Shown here piece after piece: positions 45,347-56,640 of a stretch of 64,000 nucleotides of DNA. Each line of letters opens with the position of its first letter. Positions within the stretch are counted from its first letter, which is position 1. A model generated the notes under the pieces. That model searched no databases. It saw nothing but the letters and a program-made list of their open reading frames with translations, and had not been told where the DNA came from. The DNA is taken from contig CM043960.1 of the NCBI GenBank assembly GCA_014529385.2, positions 24,962,896 to 25,026,895 on the forward strand, given 5' to 3'. The position numbers were made by a program, and so were the translations under genes. This stretch comes from Adiantum capillus-veneris. Lineage: Eukaryota; Streptophyta; Polypodiopsida; Polypodiales; Pteridaceae.

Positions 45347-45572
45347 TGTATGTAAAATAAGAGATGAGAGTCAACTTTCTTGAACCTGTTCACTTCAAAA
45401 TGCTGCTACAAAAATGTTTTTCATAACTCTTGTTTCTTTTTTTCTTTATATCAATGCATAGAGGCATTGTGCTCTTCGATTGAGGCTATAGATCGCCTAA
45501 ATCAGAGTTTGGATGAAGAAGTTATGATCTAAAGAGTGAACTATTGTCTACGAGGTCAAAAAATGGTTGCAT

Positions 45573-45715
45573 GAGAGAGAGAGAGAGAGAGAGACTAAAG
45601 ACATTAAAAAGAGGGAGAGAGAAATAGATAGATAATGAGGGAACAAAGATAAAGAGAGAGAGGGAGAGTAGGAAGGAGAGACATGGTGGGAGATAGCTAA
45701 AGAGAGATAGATTGA
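45573..45715. repeat. (AG)n-rich junction between LINE-3 and ORF1-only element 3
   Basis: AG units at 45573-45594, then GACTAAAGACATTAAAAAGAGGG, then mixed AG-rich sequence. It joins the 5' end of LINE-3 to the 3' tail of the next minus-strand element. Confidence 0.8.
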
Positions 45716-47046
45716 ATTATCATCCACGGAGGCTAGATATGACCTATGGGACCGAACACAAAATAGTACAAAGGGGTTGTTAGATACATCTCAGTTAAGG
45801 ACTGAGGGTCCAACGAGGGGTGAACAAAAAGAGAAGATAAAATGAACAAAGCCTAAGGAGGGGCAGATGAAGTGGGAGCCAGTTTGGGAGTTCAAAACTC
45901 CTAGATAATGGTTTTGCCTCCGCAATAAATTGCCCATTTTTTTACCGTGCGCGCCTCTCGCATCTTTTGTAGTTTGGCCTTCTTCCACTTGAGTTGGGCG
46001 GGAGTAAGGTCTTTTGCAAACCAAATTTTAGTGTCTTTAAGAAGTCTCAATTGCTCGAGGAGTTTGATTCGGTCCCCCTTGGTCTTGAAAGTGATGATTG
46101 TATGGTTAGTTCGATGTTCGTGTGTAATGGAGTTGATTGTGGCTAGATCCCACTGTATCATGTGGGTTGTTGCTTGGATGCGGAAAAAGGACGCAAACTT
46201 GAGATCCCCATCACCTTTCCAGTCGCTTGGGAGCCCACCAATGCGGACATTGAGAGCTATATCATCTTGTCATCATTGCTCGCGTAGTGTGGACGCCAGA
46301 CAATCATTGACCTTGTGAAGGATGACCTGTTGCATTTGATTCTTGATTGCCTTGGTGAGAGAGTTTTCTACCTCCACCTTTGTTTTGTTGAACTTGACTT
46401 CCATCTGCTCCATCTCTTCCTTCTTGCAGTTCTCCACTACGGTGAGCCTAGCCTCGATGACAATCAGTCTTTGTTTCAGCTCATCATTCTCCTTGTGGTG
46501 CCTTTCAACTTCATTCTGGAGGCGGGTAGTGTTGTCCATCTTTGGGGGTGTTGTGCCACAACCCCGACAAAAGTCAGCTTACCTCAGGAGAAGGCCCGAG
46601 TGGCCATGGTTGTTGCCCAAAAGATGCACCCAAGGGAACCGATGCCGATGCTGCTTGTGCTATAGAAAAAAAAATATTGCTGCACTGTTTTTACTTGCTG
46701 CTTGGAGGATGCATTAAAATTTCTTTTCTCGTAGCTAGGGCCTCGTTTGCAGAGAGGAGCTCATCGGACTCCATGAACAAGGGGCAGTAGAGCGGACCCC
46801 ACGCATAGGGCAGTAAGTCTCCTTGGCAGGTGAGGAGCCTCAGTTGTGGCATCGGGCTCGTGGGCGAGCAGGGCAACAGAGAGTTGAGTTTTGTTGGCAG
46901 GGCAGTAGCTTGTTGGTGAGCAATGCAGCAGGGCGGAGTCGAGCCTTGTTTGAGGGCGGGCTGTTAATGCCCCCCCACAGGGTAGCGCCTCGCCCAGGGG
47001 GAGGCTGGGGGAAGCGTGAAGGAAGGCAATGCAAGGCAGATCTAGG

Positions 47047-47051
<5 letters not shown>
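45716..47051 (-). mobile_element. ORF1-only retroposon 3 (half-LINE type)
   Basis: A minus-strand relative of 32704-34096, about 1.34 kb. The 5' end ACCCTAGA lies next to the long AG tract at 47052. A GC-rich leader carries CCCCCTGGGCGAGGCGCTACCCTGTGGGGGGG. A damaged ORF1 (46539-45901) and the 3' words ACCCTCAGTCC..AACTGAGATGTAT follow, then the shared tail GGTCCCATAGGTCATATCTAGCC (45731-45750). No ORF2 is present. Confidence 0.65.
45901..46539 (-). pseudogene. ORF1 of ORF1-only retroposon 3
   Basis: It begins MDNTTRLQNEVERHHKENDEL, a coiled coil to about residue 75 (LKQRLIVIEARLTVVENCKKEEMEQ). After two adjacent TGA codons (near 46274), the same frame continues with VRIGGLPSDWKG, TIITFKTKGDRIKLLEQLRLL and IWFAKDLTPAQLKWKKAKL. 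These align block by block with the intact protein of 33160-33840, including the LTPxQ motif. One double stop apart, the frame is open to the TAG at 45901. Confidence 0.65.
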
Positions 47052-47131
<80 letters not shown>

Positions 47132-47301
47132 GGGGAACAGAGATAGAGAGAGGATGCAAGAGTGAGAGAGAAAGAGAGAGGGAAGGAGACAGAGAGAGGG
47201 TGGGAGAGAGACTAAAGACTTTAAAAAGCCTTGAGGGAGAGAGAGAGGGAGATATCTAGAGAGAGACAGATGGAGAGAGACTAAAGACTCTAAAAAGACC
47301 T

Positions 47302-47386
<85 letters not shown>

Positions 47387-47470
47387 AGAGTAGAAAGGAC
47401 AAAGAGAGGGTGGGAGATAGCTAGAGAGGGGCAAACGAAGAAGGAGAGAGAGAGAAAGAGAGACTAAAGA
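47052..47470. repeat. Long (AG)n tracts with a recurring spacer
   Basis: AG runs at 47052-47127 and 47304-47381 with the spacer GAGACTAAAGAC(T/C)(T/C)TAAAAAG at about 47206, 47276 and 47458, also found at 45590. No gene. Confidence 0.85.
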
Positions 47471-47806
47471 CCTAAAAAAGACTAGAGAGAGTTAATAGTT
47501 TTTTAAGTTGTCTATAACTACACCTTCATAGATAAGAATTTTCAACTAGGCTACTAGCCATATACCTTCACCATGTCCCTCTCTCTTGGAGACTTGGCTT
47601 CTTCCTTATCATGTAAGGCTAGTTTGTACCCTAGAGATTTTGGGGGTTGCAGGAATACAAAATGTTTGCAATCTTGTATACCCCTAAGGGAGACATACAA
47701 ACCTAAGTGAAAGCTGGCGTGACATTTGGGGATCGATTCTAATTCATCTTGGACTCTTATCTATCTACAAAATTCCTCTTTGTGTTAAATAAGGGATCAA
47801 CTAACA
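47471..47806. other. Anonymous stretch
   Basis: No gene or repeat family recognised. Confidence 0.5.
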
Positions 47807-47818
47807 TTGTGGAGAGAT

Positions 47819-48178
47819 ATGTCCACAACTACAAACGTAGCAATGGTAGAGCTATCTGACAACTCTTCTAAAGAAAAAGAAGGTTGTGTTGGTCTTTGTA
47901 ACCAAAAAAGAAAACACGGGATTCTAGTGCAGTATGCGAAACTTTTGTGGAAGAAGCTTGGATCAGAAAAGAAAACAAAGAGTAACATTCAAGCAAGTTT
48001 ACACATGACCGAGAAAATACAAAGTACTTTGGACTACATAGTACTCAATAGCCACCAATACCCCAAGTTGAACATAATGATTTCAAGGTGCTCAATTAGG
48101 AAAAAGGTGGTTGACGTTGTGACATGTTTTAGCAAAATGGTGCAGGCCACCCCAAAGACTTTGAGAGATGTTTTTTAA
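47819..48178 (+). CDS. Unrecognised open frame of about 119 codons
   Basis: It starts MSTTTNVAMVELSDNSSKEKEG and ends at a TAA at 48176-48178. It is Lys/Ser-rich, with CVGLCNQKRKHGIL resembling a small CxxxC motif and a helical basic part (YAKLLWKKLGSEKKTK). Sequence similarity to any family was not recognised. It could be the N-terminal piece of a worn transposase gene, since further short coding-like pieces follow. Low confidence. Confidence 0.25.
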   Translation: MSTTTNVAMVELSDNSSKEKEGCVGLCNQKRKHGILVQYAKLLWKKLGSEKKTKSNIQASLHMTEKIQSTLDYIVLNSHQYPKLNIMISRCSIRKKVVDVVTCFSKMVQATPKTLRDVF

Positions 48179-48179
48179 T

Positions 48180-49269
48180 GCCCGATGAGGAAAAGTTTGA
48201 GACGTACATTGAGCAAGCTGCAAATGTAGGTGGAGAGTTCCCTATAAATAAAGATGTGGCTCTTCGGCAAGATATTTTCTCAACTCATCTCACAAAACTG
48301 AAAGTAAATTCTCATTTAATTCTAATTTTGGACTTTTTGTTATAATATTCTTCTTCAAACCTATTTTAGTTGTCCTTGTCCAAGACAAGCATGATGTACC
48401 ACTTTGTCGTCTCTTGAAATTGCAGAATGCTAGGCAAGTTAGTTGGGATTCCAAAACACTAGAACCTCTCATCAAAACCTTTTTTCCTAGACGATACTTT
48501 GAAGAGAAAATTTCTTTTATTTGTTCCATTGATGGTCCATGACATCTGGCAGTTAAGGTAAGCAGCAAGATCAGAGAGAAGTGGGATCCACTATGGTGCC
48601 TAAGCAATGAAGACTTTGAGCGTGAAATTGCAGAGACTTGCTAGAGCGACTTGAGTGGGAAGATGTTATACAGCTCGGATAGAAACCATTGATTAGCAGC
48701 TTGGGTGAGAGTTTTGTAAACATGTTACTTTATTCTACAACTGCAAACATCTGGTACCTATATATCCAACATAATTAAAAAAAACATTCAACTCTAATAC
48801 ATCAAAACAACACATCATTGCACCTTATAGTATGAGAAAAACTTGGGAAGGTGGATGAGTCCATCGAGGCTGACATGTTGATCATTGTAATGTGCATTAA
48901 TAGGTAAGGAACTTTATACATAAGTGATAATTCTAGAATATTGAGCATTTGCCAATTGATCCTATGTGTTATGACATGGCATGTAGCTTAAACGACACTG
49001 GATGTGTCACCACCTCATACACTAACATGGTCTAGATGGTTCACGCAATGGTTAGCTTCAAAAGAGGCTCTGATTCAAAAGATAAAGCTCACAGTCTACA
49101 AATGGATGCAATTTGATATAGAGAAGAAAGTGGAGAAGAAAGCTTGATATAGGGTCCCGATGGTAGTAATTTCCCAACTATTGCATTCGATAATGCACAT
49201 AGCTACAACTCTAAGTCTTCTCAATGGTGTACCCTTTAGCTTGTTTGGAATAATTTACAAGACAAGTAC
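48180..49269. other. Anonymous flank of element E
   Basis: Short plus-strand pieces look weakly coding (for example around 48360-48540) but are broken. Nothing is assigned. Sequence continues at 54380 beyond element E. Confidence 0.4.
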
Positions 49270-49274
49270 GCATA

Positions 49275-49501
49275 TGTTGGAATTAGGGTTGCAGAGAAAC
49301 GCACACAGCTTGGAGAAGATGAAGGAAGCTCAAGGCACACAATAGAGAGTGTGTTACTTAGTATGCAATGGAAAGATGGATAGCCCTAGAGTGATGGACA
49401 TATATACAATGCTCGAGGGAAAAAACCTCCTAAAGAGGGAAAAAATTCCCCGGCGGTCCTAGTGTGTTCACACACATCACTACCACATGTATATGGTAAC
49501 A
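49275..49501 (-). repeat. LTR of copia E (3' LTR)
   Basis: 227 bp, TGTTGGAATT...GGTAACA; the inverted polypurine tract follows at 49502-49514. Confidence 0.92.
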
Positions 49502-49589
49502 AATCCCCCCTGGAGTGATGCGGTGAACGAGAGCTCGCACATGAGTAAAGGGAAGTGCCATGCCCTGAGGACACGATCAATCCACAAAG

Positions 49590-52500
49590 GGGAGTAACCC
49601 CAAAGCTTTGCAGAAAGCTTCAAGCTTCTCACGAGACAATGCCTTTGTGAAAAGATCTGCAAGGTTGTCCTGTGTTGGCACATAATCCAAGTTGGTCTCT
49701 CCTGCTGAAAGCCTCTCCGTGACATAGTGGTAATGCACCTCAATGTGCTCTGTGCGAGCATGAAAAACTGGGTTCCTCGCAACTGCCAATGCCCTCTGAC
49801 TATCAGTGTAAATAGTGTTCGCAGTATCTGTCCAACACCCAAATTAGCCATAAGGCGTCTGAGCCATACACACTCAACCGTAGCTGTGAAGATTGCCTTG
49901 TACTTAGCCTCACAACTCGAAGTGGCCACAATAGTTTGCTTCTTGCTCAATCATGATATACATGAACTACCAAGCATGAAACAAAAACCACTTTGGACAC
50001 TCGCGTCTCAAAACAACCAACCCAATATGAGTCCGAAAAAGCATGTAAGTCTGGCGGCAATGACCCCCCCTTGGGATAAAACAAGCCAAGATGTAAATTG
50101 CCACAAAGGTAGGGGAAATCCTCTTGACAGCCTGACAATGCTTAGACCCTGGGCTATGCATAAATCTGCTAACCTGTGAGACTGCAAACTGAATATCTGG
50201 CCTCGTGTTGCATACATAAATGAGGCAGCCAATAGCAGTTTGGTAAAGAGTGACATCAATAGGATCGCCAGCATCATGTAGACTCAACTTCAAACCTGTT
50301 TCCATGGGAGTGGCAATAGGTTTGCAATCCTCAAGTCCAAACTTATATAGCAATGTCTCTATGTAACTTTTCTGACACAAGGCAATACCACCATCACACT
50401 GCCTAAACTGTATACCCAAGTAATGATGCAACAGTCCCAAATCTTTCATCTTGAAAGTAGCATTCAAATCAGCCTTAAATTCAGCAATATGTCTCTCATT
50501 TGGTCCAGTGATCAACAAATCATCGACATAAAGAACCATAATGAGAAGTACATCACCCTCACACTTTACATACAATGTTCTTTCTATTGGACTGTTACGA
50601 AAGCCTCGTTTGACCAAATGAGTGTCTGCTTTCTCATACCAAGCACGAGGAGATTGCTTCAACCCATACAAAGCCTTCTTACATCTGCACACTTTGTTTT
50701 CTTGTCCTTTTATGACAAAACAGTGAGGCTGCGTTATATAAACTTCCTCAAATATGTCACCATTCAATAAAGCAGTAACAACGTCTGATTGATGTAGATC
50801 CCAACCAAAATGAGCTGCCAATGCACATAGAAAATGCATAGTAGTCATACAACAAGTGGGAGCAAAAGTCTCTTCATAATCTATGCCTTTTTGTTGTGCA
50901 TAACCCTTTGCAACAAGTTGAGCCTTATGGCGATCGATCTCACCATCCGGCTTTCGTTTCAACTTGTAAACCCACTTGGTACCAATGGCCTTTTTGCCAG
51001 GAGGCAAATCACATAAAGTCCATGTGTCATTTTCTATAATTGCATCATTTTCTGATTGCATGGCAACCATCCAATTTTTTGAATTATGTGCTTCATCAAA
51101 AGATAGAGGCTCCTCAACATCATGTAAGCTAGACACAGCCAAAGCATAACAATTTGATGCATAAGATGCATGGTGAGATCCTGAACGAGTACGACTAGAC
51201 AAACGTGCATCCAATTTACTTTCACGCAAAGTGTGCACCAGCCATTTTGGCATACCTCTAGCCTGCTCATTTTTAGCCCTTTCCTCATCAAGTACATCAT
51301 GTACATCTGCATCAATAATAGGCTGATCTGTAACATTTTCAGAAACCCACATAGGTTGTACATTGCCTCATTGGAACTTACATTCGTATTTCCACCACTG
51401 AAAAGAGGCAACAAAGTGTCATAAATTTCCTGTGAGCTTACATTACTGTCTCTAGTGCATGACAGCAACGGTTGAACAGAATCTTCCACAAACACTACAT
51501 CCCGTGAAACCAGAATACGTTTTTTTTGCGGATGATACAACATGTAACCTTTGCTTTCAGCACTATAACAAAAAAAAATACATTTGAGACCTTATCATCC
51601 AATTTCTGTGTTGTGTTTGTGGCACCAAAGCATATGCCAAACAGCCAAAAACACACATGTGCTCAATAGAAGGCTTTCTATCGTGCCATGCTTCATATGG
51701 AGTAATAGATTGCAAAGCTTTCATAGGACACCTGTTTAGTACATAAGTGGCACACATGATGGCCTGAAGCCAAAAAGAATGCGGCAAAGCTTGACTTTTG
51801 ACCATACATCGTGCCATTTCCGTAAGTGACGTGTTTTTCCTCTCAGGAACACCATTTTTTTGAGGTGTATAAGGCACTGTTCATTGGTGTTTTATCCCAT
51901 GACTAGCCAGAAATGCATTAAATTAATGAGACATATACTCCCCCCCTCGATCGGAATGGAGGGTGCCCATAGTACATTTCGAGACATTTTCAGCCATAGT
52001 CAGAAACTGTTTGAAGCACATAAAAACTTTGGACTTTACTTTAAGTGGAAATACCCATGCATGCCTGGAGTAATCATCAATGAAAGTCACGAAGTACACG
52101 TAATTGCCCAAGGATGGAGTTTGCATGGGGCCACAAACATCACTATGCACAGGCTGCAACCTGCATGTGGTCCGAACTGAACCATCCTTTGGAAACTTAG
52201 AACGCTGCATCTTACCTAAAAATACAGCCTTCACAAACATGTTTGACAGGTGCTTCAAGAGGTGGCAAAGAAACAATCATATTAGATTTCTGCAAACACA
52301 ACAAACTGGCAAAATTCAGATGACCAAAACGTGCATGCCAAAGTTTTGCATTTGAAATAGCCCTTGAATCTGCAACAGCATTTGCAAAATTTTGTCCACA
52401 CTTGTCATACAAAGTGAGCTTATACAGCCCACGGCACAAAAGGCCAGATGCAACAATTTCACCACCAAAACTGAGATCATAAACTGTACATCTGTCATCC

Positions 52501-53812
52501 ACAAATTTGACTACAAGTCCAAGTCTAGCAAGTGCGGATACAGACAAGAGATTCTTCTTGATCCTAGTTACATAAAGTGCATCAACAAGTGTGAAGGAAC
52601 TACCATTTGCAGCAGTAACTACAATCTTTCCAACTCCCTGAATCGGATAAAAGGCATTGTTGGCACAAGTGGCTGAATTCCCATGAGGGACAGACTCGAA
52701 GACGTGAACAATTCACGATGTGAGGTAATGTGCTTTGCAGCACCACTGTCGAAATACCACACATGTGAATCTGCAGCAACTGACAAGCATGCATCATGGA
52801 CAGCAGGATTGTAAGTGCACTCTGCACTAAAAGCCCATTCTACACGACATCAGCATCACAATCTCCTTTCATAGAAGACTCAACAATGGCTGCATTTGTA
52901 GTGGAACCAGCATTTGCAGTGGAACCACCCTCTTTCTTCTTAGCCTCTTTGGCCTTCAACTTAGGACACGACTTGATCAAGTGATCATTAGCTTTACAAT
53001 AATGGCAATGCATTTTCTTTTTCCCCTTATCACCAGAATTTCCAGACGAAGTGTTGCCAGCAGAAGAAATCTAAACAGAAGTTTTTCCACTCGTAGCAGA
53101 ACCATAAGAAGTGGTTGCATTGCTGTTACCACCCTTTCTTTGAGAAGCAATAAAAGCCTGTTCAACTGCACGCTGTCTAGTCATGTTTTTTCTGGAAAGT
53201 GACTCTTGCAACAGCAATGTGCATATTGCATCAAACTTGACAACTCTTGGATTTCCTTCGGTCATAAGTCTCCAAGTACTAGCAAAATTCTGGTAAGAAT
53301 CTGGTAAGGCATCAAGAACAGTCTGAAATGACTTCACCTGCAGAAATAATTTGCTCATTGATATCCTTGACACTAGCAAGGAAAGTGTCCATATCATTTT
53401 CCTCATGCATAATCTTCCACTCCAGCTCTTTACGCAGCAAAGAAATTTTAGCCTCATTGCGGCTTGCATAAAGACGTGCTAGAATATCCCAAGCCTGTTT
53501 TGCAGATTTTGTTGAACGAATGTGAGGAACAATGGTGCGCTTCACAGACAACGCAATGAATGCATGAGCCTGCGCATCCTTTACATCCCAATGAGTAGGC
53601 AAAACAACTCTAATAGCAGCAAGACGTGCAACATACTCAACATCGCCTGCATCCTCAGAACCAAGACGTACATCAATGCCCTGCACAATATTCCAGACGC
53701 CCTTTGACACAAGAACGTGTTGCATCATATAAACCCACATAGGGTAATTGTCCCCATCCAATCTGTCCTCAACAGCAAACATCTTGAAGACATCTGTGTT
53801 GTTGTCAGCCAT
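49590..53812 (-). pseudogene. Copia E gag-pol remains
   Basis: Domains lie in the same order as in element D. The gag start is MADNNTDVF near 53812. The gag/UBN2 part extends to about 53000, with the knuckle near 52950-53010. The protease remnant lies near 52740-52760 and integrase spans about 51600-52500. Reverse transcriptase spans about 50200-51060, with LYVDDLLITG near 50505-50540, and RNase H spans about 49600-50070. A fossil with about ten breaks. Confidence 0.85.
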
Positions 53813-54133
53813 GGTAAATGCTGCACCTAATGTGAAAAATGCCCGAAAATAGGAGAAACGGAGCAGGAACAACACGTGCTATATAGCACAAATCGTAGAA
53901 GACTAAAAGGCACCTGTTATGCAAAAAATGGCACTGACAAAAATTTTGCACAAAATGACGAAATTGCATGTGCAGACTTGCCTGTAGTGGAAACGGAGGC
54001 CAAAATGAGCCCGAATCAAAAATCTGAGCAGACTAACCTCTACGAACTCTCCCAAAATATTTGTCGACCTGCGAACGCTCGCCAAACCTCACTGTAATCG
54101 GAGAAAGTGAGCAGGCGTGTGCTGGAGCAACCT

Positions 54134-54145
54134 GCTCTGATACCA
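54134..54145 (-). other. Primer-binding site of copia E
   Basis: GCTCTGATACCA, two bases before the 5' LTR. Confidence 0.9.
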
Positions 54146-54147
54146 AT

Positions 54148-54374
54148 TGTTGGAATTAGGGTTGCAGAGAAACGCACACAGCTTGGAGAAGATGAAGGAA
54201 GATCAAGGCACACAATAGAGAGTGTGTTACTTAGTATGCAATGGAAAGATAGATAGACCTAGAGTGATGGGCGTATATACAATGCTCGGGGGAAAAAACC
54301 TCCTAAAGAGGGAAAAAATGCCCCGGCGGTCCTAGTGTGTTCACACACATCACTACCACATGTATATGGTAATA
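54148..54374 (-). repeat. LTR of copia E (5' LTR)
   Basis: 227 bp partner of 49275-49501, followed by target duplication GCATA. Confidence 0.92.
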
Positions 54375-54379
54375 GCATA

Positions 54380-55363
54380 GGCATTGAAACAACTTTAGGC
54401 CCAAAAAGATATGATTCTCCCAATTGAGTCTCAAAACAATGTTACTAAAAAGTATTTTTCAAAATAGATGGTCCTAGTAGACTTAGGACAAAATACACTC
54501 TTGCAATTGTAGATTCCAACTTGGGCAATGATTGGTGGAGGTAAGCAAGAGCATTGTGTAACCATAGTGTATGTTCTATTTTGAAGAAGCTTGTAACATG
54601 ATTTTTTTATCAGAGCCTTTCGGACTATTGAATAGACTAATCATCTTAAGTGGATCAACAAGGATATATTGTACGTTGTGGTGGGCGCAGCTATTCCTCA
54701 ACAAAAGAAAACATGCATTCTAAGAGTAATGGCCTCAAGCGATCGTGTAAATGTTAAGATTTTGGAAATTCTTCAAATAATTAATTTTTCCTTTCATTAT
54801 GTGAAATAGAAATATCGATTACCTTCAATATAATTGGTGATATCCAAACTTTTTTAAGATTGCAATGAATCATACCTCGGTTTGTTATTGGCTACTATGA
54901 GTGGAGGTCATTTGGAACATAGTATAATGTGAAGCCCATAGCATATACAAGAATTTGAGGTATATTACCAAAAAGCTTGGGTAGAGTGAGATGTTGGATT
55001 CCTTCTTGGATGAAGCAAAGTAGATGCAAAGGAATGATGCATTTGAATACGAGCTTGGTAAAAGAAAGTCATCACGTAGAGGCAATCTAGAGATTAAGAA
55101 ATCACTCATAAACGCAGGTCATAAATGCCTTAAGTGCTTCTATTACGACCTCTCTTCTCTATACAATGTAGTCTCATAATATTAGATGGTTGAATAGATG
55201 TAACTTCAACCTAAGAACTAATCGTACCATATCCTCGTTAGATATATGAAACAAGGAAACAATTTTCAACCTGGCACAACTGGCAAGTAATTTTTACAAA
55301 ACTCGTGCCCATAGTTGCTTGAGTACTTATCAATTGGAAATTGCAACATATAACAATGTTGTT

Positions 55364-55433
<70 letters not shown>

Positions 55434-55956
55434 GTGCACAAAGAGATGTTCACATAGACACGTCTGAAACACCAACAAAACTACCCTTGCGTCAACAACA
55501 ACCGTGGAGTAAAGAAAGTGGTGATTTTGGAACAGTTTAATTGTCTTCTTATGCTTATGATGCTTTGCTGAGAGGCTCTGCTTGTGATTGGAACATGAAA
55601 GGACACTGGGAAAAAGCCATATGTTGTAAATTTAAATAAAATAAGTGAGTTGGGAAAGTCTTGTGTCTTTCCATATTTAAGCTAAAAAAATGTGTGGACA
55701 ACATCTAAGATACCGTCGTGACTATTTTCTGTTGGAAAGCATGATGGAATCAAGCCAATAGAAAAAGAGAATTCTCCCAGTCCTTGGAGCACATGCTGGA
55801 GCAAGAGAGATAGCTACTAGTGGAGTGACAAGCTCTAATCAAGGTTGTTATAGGATCTCTTTTCAAATTTCTTTTGCAAGGTTATCCTTTGGTGTGTTAA
55901 TTAACGTGCTACTTGATCTTGGTGATTGATATTAGGCTTCATCGATCAAAATGTGA
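54380..55956. other. Anonymous stretch with broken coding-like pieces
   Basis: It includes an interrupted plus-strand reading near 54950-55120 (YITKKLG, MLDSFLDEAK, FEYELGKRKSSRRGNLEIKKSL) and an (AG)n tract at 55367-55430. No family recognised. Confidence 0.4.
55367..55430. repeat. (AG)n microsatellite
   Basis: About 32 AG units. Confidence 0.95.
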
Positions 55957-56640
55957 TTGAGTATGGACTTCGGCAAAAAATGGATTATTAGTTCCATGTT
56001 GAGAAGTATGGAAGGACATGTTAAGCACGACAAAGATTGTGTAAATGTCCATGATGGGGAGTGGGTGGTTGCTTCCGTGATTACTTTGATCATATTTTTG
56101 CCAGCAAATTGTCCAATCTACATACTCTCTTCAGCCTCTCCACTGGAATGGAATGACATGGATGTCTGTCAATTTGGTAAAGTTACACGTATAAGTTTTG
56201 TAAAAACAGATGATAATGGCATATTTGTTGTTGAGTGCACATGAAGACAACATCGAATGGTGTTGAATGTTGCAGGTGTTGGAGAATGGGAGCCAATGTA
56301 TAGAATAGTTAGTTTTTGCAAGACACTAGTATGCAAGGATACCAATATGATCATAAGATCACTACTTGAAACTATGCGTAAGAAAAGCCATCCCACTTCC
56401 TTGTAGGTGGTATCAAGAATAGATGAGGACATGTGGCTTGATATAGTTGAAGAAGGCGAATGGAAAATGCAAGTAGATGAAAAATCATTGAGATGTAAAC
56501 CAATTTCTTTGACTTAGCTAGATTATGACATCTTCATTCAATCAATAACTCAAGAATGCTCTTGTTTTAGGAGGAATGGAGCACGAACACTGCTACTTAT
56601 GGCAACTTCTAAACCAATACACCAAGGTAGATGATGTACA
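55957..56640 (+). pseudogene. Unrecognised broken gene
   Basis: An open frame at 55957-56244 (SMLRSMEGHVKHDKDCVNVH, EWVVASVITLIIFLPANCPI, GKVTRISFVKTDDNGIFVVEC) ends at TGA. The same phase continues readably with RQHRMVLNVAGVGEWEP and MIIRSLLETMRKKSHPTS, a stop, then IDEDMWLDIVEEGEWKMQVD. The pattern of single stops in an otherwise readable frame suggests an old pseudogene of about 220 codons. There is a hydrophobic stretch in the first part. No family is recognised. Confidence 0.35.

Larger units (their letters stand above)
41100..45571 (-). mobile_element. LINE-3: near full-length L1-like LINE
   Basis: The longest LINE copy, about 4.47 kb on the minus strand. The 5' end lies at a CT tract (AG at 45573-45594 on plus). 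It has a 5' untranslated leader, ORF1 (45346-44398), ORF2 from 44390, a 3' untranslated region and the shared 3' tail at about 41100-41145. ORF1 and ORF2 are separated by only about 6 bases. ORF1 has two in-frame stops and ORF2 several frame changes, so it is dead. Coiled-coil/RRM ORF1 plus APE endonuclease and reverse transcriptase place it in the L1 group. Confidence 0.85.
49275..54374 (-). mobile_element. Copia LTR retrotransposon E (same family as D)
   Basis: 5100 bp, minus strand, with 227 bp LTRs differing at about 8 positions (3-4 percent) and target duplication GCATA (49270-49274, 54375-54379). LTRs, leader and polyprotein are close to element D throughout. It is broken, with roughly ten breaks in the coding region. 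LTR divergence makes it about twice as old as D. Confidence 0.94.
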
